From a virus, in IMG/VR virus record IMGVR_UViG_3300009660_000002, positions 1-37,298 of that record: a stretch of DNA of 37,298 nt, one strand, 5' to 3'. Within the stretch, counting starts at the first letter, position 1; each line of letters begins with the position of its first letter. The notes below the pieces were generated by a model. That model was not told the DNA's origin. It searched no databases and saw only the letters and a list, made by a program, of their open reading frames with translations. Below, one piece after another: positions 33,325-37,298 of this stretch. A program made the translations under genes and the position numbers.

Positions 33325-35193
33325 ATGCAACGCGAAAACACACTGACCCGTGAAATCCATAGCCTGCTGCAGGGCAGCGACGACTGGCACGCCTTCCGCT
33401 TTAACCACCACGGCGCCAGCGAGGCAGCCGCGATGCTGGGCCTGTCGAAGAAGGCAACTCGCAGCGAACTGGTGCGCATGAAGGCTACCGGCCTGGCTAA
33501 GGAATTTAGCGACTGGGTGCAGGAAAACATTCTGGATTATGGCCACGAGGTCGAAGCGCTTGCGCGTCCGCACGCTGAAAAAATCATTGGCGACGAGCTG
33601 TACCCGGCAACGCTGTCACTCGGAAAGGAAAGCGCATCCTGCGACGGCCTGAATATGGCTGAAACCATCGGATTCGAGCACAAGCAGTGGAATGCTGCGC
33701 TGGCCGCGTCGGTCAGCACCGGCGTGCTGCCGGAAGAGCATCAGCCACAGGTCCAGCAGCAACTGATGGTGACGGGCGCCGACAAGTGGCTGTTTATGAC
33801 GTCCGACGGCACCGAAGAAAGCATGGTCTGGATGTGGATCTATCCCGATACGGCCTGGTTCGAGCGCATCGTCGCCGGCTGGGAGCAGTTCGATATCGAC
33901 GTGGTGAACTACAGGCAGGTGGATATTATCGAGAAGCCGGCAGCTGAGCCTATCTGCGCCCTGCCCGCTCTGGTCGTCCAGACCGAAGGCAAGGTCGTCA
34001 GCAGCAATCTGGCCGCCTACAAGGGCGCTGCCGAGCGCTTCCTGGCCGGCATCAAGACGGAACTGGTGGATGACCAGGACTTCGCGGATGCCGAAAACAA
34101 CGTCAAATTCTGCGGCGAAGCTGAGGGCAAGCTGGAACTGGCCAAAGCCGCCGCACTGGCGCAGACCGCCACCATCGATGAGGTGATGCGCACGGTCGAC
34201 CACATCAAGGCGCAATTCCGCACCAAGCGCCTGGAGCTGGAAAAGCTGGTCAAAACCCGCAAAGAGCAGATCAAAGAAACGATCCTGAACGAAGGCCGGC
34301 ACGAATTCACCTCCCACGTGGCCGCGCTCGAAGCTGAGATTACACCGCTGCGCCTGCAGCAGCAACAGCCAGACTTCGCTGGCGCCATGAAGAATAAGCG
34401 CACCCTGGCCAGCCTGCGCGATGCGGTCAGCACCACGCTGGCCAACGCAAAAATTGCAGCCAACACGCAAGCGGCCGACTACCGCGCCAAGCAGGCCTGG
34501 TGCAAAGAGCATGCGGCTGGCTACGGCTTCCTGTTCATGGACATGGCCGCGATCATCGGCAAGCCCATGGAAGATTTCCAGCTCGTCATCAACACCCGCA
34601 TCGCCGACCACAAACGTGCCGAGGAAGTGAAGCAAGAAGCCCTGCGCGCCCAAATTGCCGCGCAGGAGCAAGCCAAGGCCGAGGCCGCTGCAGCAGCGAA
34701 ACTTGCCGCCGAGCGCAAGGCGGATGCTGATCGCCTGGCTGCCGAGCAGGCGCGCGTAGCTGAAGAGGCAAAGGTCGCAACCGAACGCCAGGCCGCCGCC
34801 GAACAAGCGGAGCGCGACCGCGCAGCCGCACTGGCTGAGCAAGGCCGCCTGTCCGACCTCGCCAATCAGCAAGCTGCGCAGGCGCAGGTTCATGAGGCCG
34901 CGCCAGCCAAGCCATCAGCAACCAGCGCGGTATCGCCGACGGCAACCGACTTGTTCGCCGAAGCGGGCACGGCCAAGTCTTCCCACCCATCCACACCGCC
35001 GACGCTGCGTCTGGGCCAGATCAACGAGCGCATCGCTCCGTTGGCCATCAATGCCGACGGCCTGCGCGCCTTGGGCTTCGAGCCATCGGCGCGCGACAGG
35101 GCGGCGATGTTCTATCACGAGCACGAGTTCGCCAGCATCTGCGCCGCCCTGATCCGCCACCTTGGCTCTATTCAAGCCAAGCAGGCAGCTTAA
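33325..35193 (+). CDS. YqaJ/lambda-exo-type exonuclease with long coiled-coil C-terminal extension
   Basis: This 622-residue protein has a nuclease domain at residues 10-220: G-A-S-E-A-A-A-M-L near 30, G-H-E-V-E with E77, S-C-D-G-L with D107, F-E-H-K with E118/K120, and V-Q-Q-Q-L-M-V-T-G. These are the PD-(D/E)XK residues of YqaJ/lambda exonuclease. Residues about 260-420 are helical, of DUF1351-like type. Residues 430-525 are a TolA-like Ala/Glu/Lys/Arg coiled coil, then a Thr/Pro linker, and a final domain (560-620) with N-E-R-I-A-P-L-A-I-N-A-D-G-L-R-A-L-G-F-E-P. Normal YqaJ proteins are about 200-350 residues, so this is a fusion. It resects duplex ends for RecT. Confidence 0.88.
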   Translation: MQRENTLTREIHSLLQGSDDWHAFRFNHHGASEAAAMLGLSKKATRSELVRMKATGLAKEFSDWVQENILDYGHEVEALARPHAEKIIGDELYPATLSLGKESASCDGLNMAETIGFEHKQWNAALAASVSTGVLPEEHQPQVQQQLMVTGADKWLFMTSDGTEESMVWMWIYPDTAWFERIVAGWEQFDIDVVNYRQVDIIEKPAAEPICALPALVVQTEGKVVSSNLAAYKGAAERFLAGIKTELVDDQDFADAENNVKFCGEAEGKLELAKAAALAQTATIDEVMRTVDHIKAQFRTKRLELEKLVKTRKEQIKETILNEGRHEFTSHVAALEAEITPLRLQQQQPDFAGAMKNKRTLASLRDAVSTTLANAKIAANTQAADYRAKQAWCKEHAAGYGFLFMDMAAIIGKPMEDFQLVINTRIADHKRAEEVKQEALRAQIAAQEQAKAEAAAAAKLAAERKADADRLAAEQARVAEEAKVATERQAAAEQAERDRAAALAEQGRLSDLANQQAAQAQVHEAAPAKPSATSAVSPTATDLFAEAGTAKSSHPSTPPTLRLGQINERIAPLAINADGLRALGFEPSARDRAAMFYHEHEFASICAALIRHLGSIQAKQAA

Positions 35194-35221
35194 TCACCCT
35201 CACCCACTACGGAGAAATCGC

Positions 35222-35512
35222 ATGCATACCGCAAATTCCATCCCGCTCACCGCCATCGTGTCGAGCCAAATTGCTGCCATCGGCCACGACGAGGCCACCA
35301 ATACCCTGGCGATCCAGTTCCTGAGCAAGGGCGCCAAGGGCAACGTGTATCACTACGCCAACTTTTCGAAAGCCGATTATGCCGCTCTGGTTGGCGCCGA
35401 ATCGATTGGCAGTCACTTTTACAAAAGCATCAAGCCGAAGGCCGACAAGCACCCGTTCAAGAATATGGGCATGGCGAGCGCTGAGCTGACGCCGAAGGCG
35501 ACGCTGGCATGA
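35222..35512 (+). CDS. KTSC-domain protein, 96 aa
   Basis: The start at 35222 has CGGAGAAATCGC upstream; the open frame before it lacks one. The product reads I-V-S-S-Q-I-A-A-I-G-H-D-E-A-T-N-T-L-A-I-Q-F, then G-N-V-Y-H-Y-A-N-F-S-K-A-D-Y-A-A-L-V-G-A-E-S-I-G-S-H-F-Y-K-S-I-K. This is the KTSC domain found at the end of lysyl-tRNA synthetases and as free phage proteins. Role unknown. Confidence 0.88.
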   Translation: MHTANSIPLTAIVSSQIAAIGHDEATNTLAIQFLSKGAKGNVYHYANFSKADYAALVGAESIGSHFYKSIKPKADKHPFKNMGMASAELTPKATLA

Positions 35513-35757
35513 GTGCCCGCAAGCGCCGCGCGACCCGCAAGATTGCCTTGATAGTCCGAATGGACGGCACTCGATCGCGGATGCTTGATTGCATATTGGC
35601 TGCCGCCATGTTCGGCGCGACGCCGGCATCTCGCTACTGGAAATCTTGCATGATCCCACTTGGCAGAGCTCTGGGCCGGCGCGGACTTGGCACTCGCGCC
35701 CTGGTCGCTACCGTAGCTGCACGACAGCGCCGCGTTGCGGCAGGAGGGCGGCCATGA
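35509..35757 (+). CDS. Small very basic protein, 82 aa
   Basis: The ATG overlaps the KTSC stop. The product is rich in Arg and Ala (M-S-A-R-K-R-R-A-T-R-K-I-A-L-I-V-R-M-D-G-T-R-S-R-M-L) with a hydrophobic middle. The basic bias could reflect GC-rich shadowing, but the ATGA coupling and lack of an alternative favour translation. It could bind nucleic acid. No family. Confidence 0.5.
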   Translation: MSARKRRATRKIALIVRMDGTRSRMLDCILAAAMFGATPASRYWKSCMIPLGRALGRRGLGTRALVATVAARQRRVAAGGRP

Positions 35758-35785
35758 CCTCGCGCCTCAAAGCAGGCGCGCCGCC

Positions 35786-36250
35786 ATGACAGAAATCGTG
35801 CTTATGAAAACGGCCAACATCCTCGTGCCGCACGACGAGGCGGCGGCCGAGTTTATCCAAAAGATGAAGGCCGGCGCGCTGATGCACGCCGATTTCAAAA
35901 AAGTACGAAATTATCAGTTTCACAAGAAGTACTTCGCGCTGGTGACTTTTGCCTTTGACCAGTGGGAGCCGCGCGGCGGCCTGACCTACAAGGGCCAGCC
36001 GGTGGCGAAGAACAAGGAACGGTTCAGGAAAGACGTGGCGATCCTGGCCGGATTCTTTGAATCGACGGTGAATCTCAAGGGCGAGGTACGCCTGGAAGCA
36101 AAAAGCATTTCGTTTGCACAGATGGATGAGATCGAGTTCGAGGCGCTGTATAGCAAGACCATCGACGTGATTTTGTCCAGGATTTTGACCCAATACACGC
36201 GCGACGACCTGGAAGAGGTTGTTGAGCAATTGCTGCGGTTTGACCGCTGA
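35786..36250 (+). CDS. DUF1367 protein
   Basis: This 154-residue protein starts at 35786 (GCAGGCGC upstream); a second Met six codons on is possible. The product reads I-V-L-M-K-T-A-N-I-L-V-P-H-D-E-A-A-A-E-F-I, then A-D-F-K-K-V-R-N-Y-Q-F-H-K-K-Y-F-A-L-V-T-F-A-F-D-Q-W-E-P. This is the DUF1367 pattern, seen in lambdoid phages near replication or recombination genes. Its role is not known; a DNA-related function is assumed from neighbours. Confidence 0.85.
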   Translation: MTEIVLMKTANILVPHDEAAAEFIQKMKAGALMHADFKKVRNYQFHKKYFALVTFAFDQWEPRGGLTYKGQPVAKNKERFRKDVAILAGFFESTVNLKGEVRLEAKSISFAQMDEIEFEALYSKTIDVILSRILTQYTRDDLEEVVEQLLRFDR

Positions 36251-36260
36251 AAGGTATCAG

Positions 36261-37298
36261 ATGTTCTTCAAGAACCTGCAAATTTACCGTTTGCCCCAAA
36301 ACTGGGCGTGCACTCCAGAACAGCTGGAAGAAGCCCTGGCCTCGAACAAATTTACGCCGCCAACCAGCATGGACCTGATGCGCCAGGGCTGGGACGCACC
36401 TCGGCCGAATGGCGGCTTGGTCCACTCAGTGAACAAGCAGATGCTGATCCTGCTGGGGACAGAGAAGAAACTCTTACCGGCCACCGTGATCAACCAGGTG
36501 GCCAAAGCCCGCGCCTCTGAAATGGAAGAAGCGCAAGGTTTTGCCCCAGGCAAGAAAGCCATGAAGGAATTGAAAGAGCGGGTAGCTGACGAATTGCTGC
36601 CGCGCGCCTTCAGCATTCGCAGCGATGTGTGGACCTGGATCGACCCTGTCAATGGCTGGCTGGTGGTTGATGCGGCCAGCCCATCCAAGGCTGATGAAGT
36701 GGTCAAGATGCTGCTGAAATCCGTCGACAAATTGCCCCTGGAGAGCCTGCGCGTGCAGCGCTCGCCAGTGGCGGCGATGACCGAATGGCTCCAGGCAGAC
36801 GATGCACCTGCCGGTTTCACGGTCGATCAAGACGCGATCATGCGCGCCACGGGCGAAAGCAAGGCCCAGGTGGCATACAAGCGCCACACGCTGGAAGCTG
36901 ATGATATCCGCCGTCACATCGCCGCCGGCAAGCAGTGCACGCGCCTGGCCATGACGTGGAACGACAAGATCTCCTTCGTGCTGGATGAATCGGCGGCGAT
37001 CAAGAGCGTCAAGCCGCTGGACGTGATTAAAGAAACGGACGCTACCACCAAGAACGATGAGGAGCGCTTCGACGCCGATTTCATGCTGATGACGGCCGAA
37101 ATGGCGAAGATGCTGGCCGACGTGGTCGAGGCGCTGGGCGGCGAGGCTGACGTCGAAAAGCCAGCGCCGCGCGCGGCAGATGCCGCGCCAGCCAAGGGCG
37201 ACGAGCCAGTGCGCACACAACGCCCTGTGACCGGCGAAGTCCCGGCCGTCGTAGCGCCGGGCGACGGCAGCGCTGATGATCCGCTCTACGCCCAGGCC
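36261..37298 (+). CDS. rdgC: RdgC-like recombination-associated protein (3' end beyond window)
   Basis: 346 codons are open to the edge of the window. M-F-F-K-N-L-Q-I-Y-R-L is the standard RdgC start, followed by F-T-P-P-T-S-M-D-L-M-R-Q-G-W-D-A-P, H-S-V-N-K-Q-M-L-I-L-L-G-T-E-K-K-L-L-P and G-W-L-V-V-D-A-A-S-P. RdgC forms a ring dimer around duplex DNA and inhibits RecA. Host RdgC proteins are about 300 residues; this one already has an extra Ala/Pro/Glu-rich tail. In a phage recombination operon it may favour RecT-type annealing over RecA. AAAGGT precedes the ATG. Confidence 0.92.
   Translation, partial: MFFKNLQIYRLPQNWACTPEQLEEALASNKFTPPTSMDLMRQGWDAPRPNGGLVHSVNKQMLILLGTEKKLLPATVINQVAKARASEMEEAQGFAPGKKAMKELKERVADELLPRAFSIRSDVWTWIDPVNGWLVVDAASPSKADEVVKMLLKSVDKLPLESLRVQRSPVAAMTEWLQADDAPAGFTVDQDAIMRATGESKAQVAYKRHTLEADDIRRHIAAGKQCTRLAMTWNDKISFVLDESAAIKSVKPLDVIKETDATTKNDEERFDADFMLMTAEMAKMLADVVEALGGEADVEKPAPRAADAAPAKGDEPVRTQRPVTGEVPAVVAPGDGSADDPLYAQA

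Noticed and set aside
33616-34893. 425-codon minus-strand ORF
   Set aside because: It is a shadow of the exonuclease coiled-coil gene; the repetitive Ala/Glu/Lys codons keep the opposite frame open.
1-37298. CRISPR array, insertion sequence, integrase or attachment sites
   Set aside because: No regularly spaced repeats, transposase, recombinase or flanking direct repeats were seen. The element boundaries are outside the window.

Overview
The window is a large piece of a temperate, lambda-like phage or prophage. The GC-rich codon use, the DUF-type phage gene content and the style of the accessory genes suggest a betaproteobacterial host, probably of the Oxalobacteraceae/Burkholderiales type (Janthinobacterium, Massilia, Duganella or a relative). 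That host call is inference from family resemblance; no database search was possible. No integrase, attachment site, lysis gene or tail gene is visible, and both ends of the window cut through genes, so the element extends beyond it.

Layout. (1) 1-7441, minus strand: head and packaging module. In transcription order it holds a putative metallopeptidase, small and large terminase, portal, MuF-like protein, scaffold, major capsid protein, a coiled-coil protein and the start of a head-tail adaptor. (2) 7442-9600: small ORFs on both strands, a tRNA-Gly gene and a zinc-finger protein (9053-9595) placed like a Q late antiterminator, followed by three intrinsic terminators ahead of the late genes. 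(3) 9600-24600: leftward early/replication operon (minus), with an HTH protein, two methyltransferase genes (one a helicase-methyltransferase fusion), a DndC-like PP-loop protein, a DUF1364 protein, DUF1376/DUF6475 replication proteins and RusA. It is broken at five places by plus-strand cassettes, three of which abut truncated minus-strand ORFs. (4) 24580-29450: immunity region. A YdaS/Cro-like gene and a CI-like repressor gene diverge from three evenly spaced operators. The repressor reading frame carries an in-frame amber codon. Beyond it lie a LysR regulator, two secreted proteins and a second promoter/operator cluster (PL) that shares a 20-bp identical stretch with PR. (5) 29474-37298, plus strand: the PL operon, with two small genes, a ~450-nt highly structured non-coding region ending in a tRNA-like fold with CCA, a zinc-ribbon/2H-phosphoesterase fusion protein, DUF3268, RecT, a YqaJ-type exonuclease with a long coiled-coil tail, KTSC, DUF1367 and RdgC.

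How it works together. Repressor bound at the two operator clusters should silence PR (cro, replication, then Q and late genes) and PL (recombination). PRM has a poor -35 element and an operator centred at about -43 from the repressor start, matching the lambda positive-autoregulation layout. Both cro and the repressor appear to lack leaders. The strongest candidates for new biology are the structured RNA with its tRNA-like end, and the 2H-phosphoesterase fusion (RNA repair or Acb1-like anti-CBASS) encoded 24 nt downstream of it.
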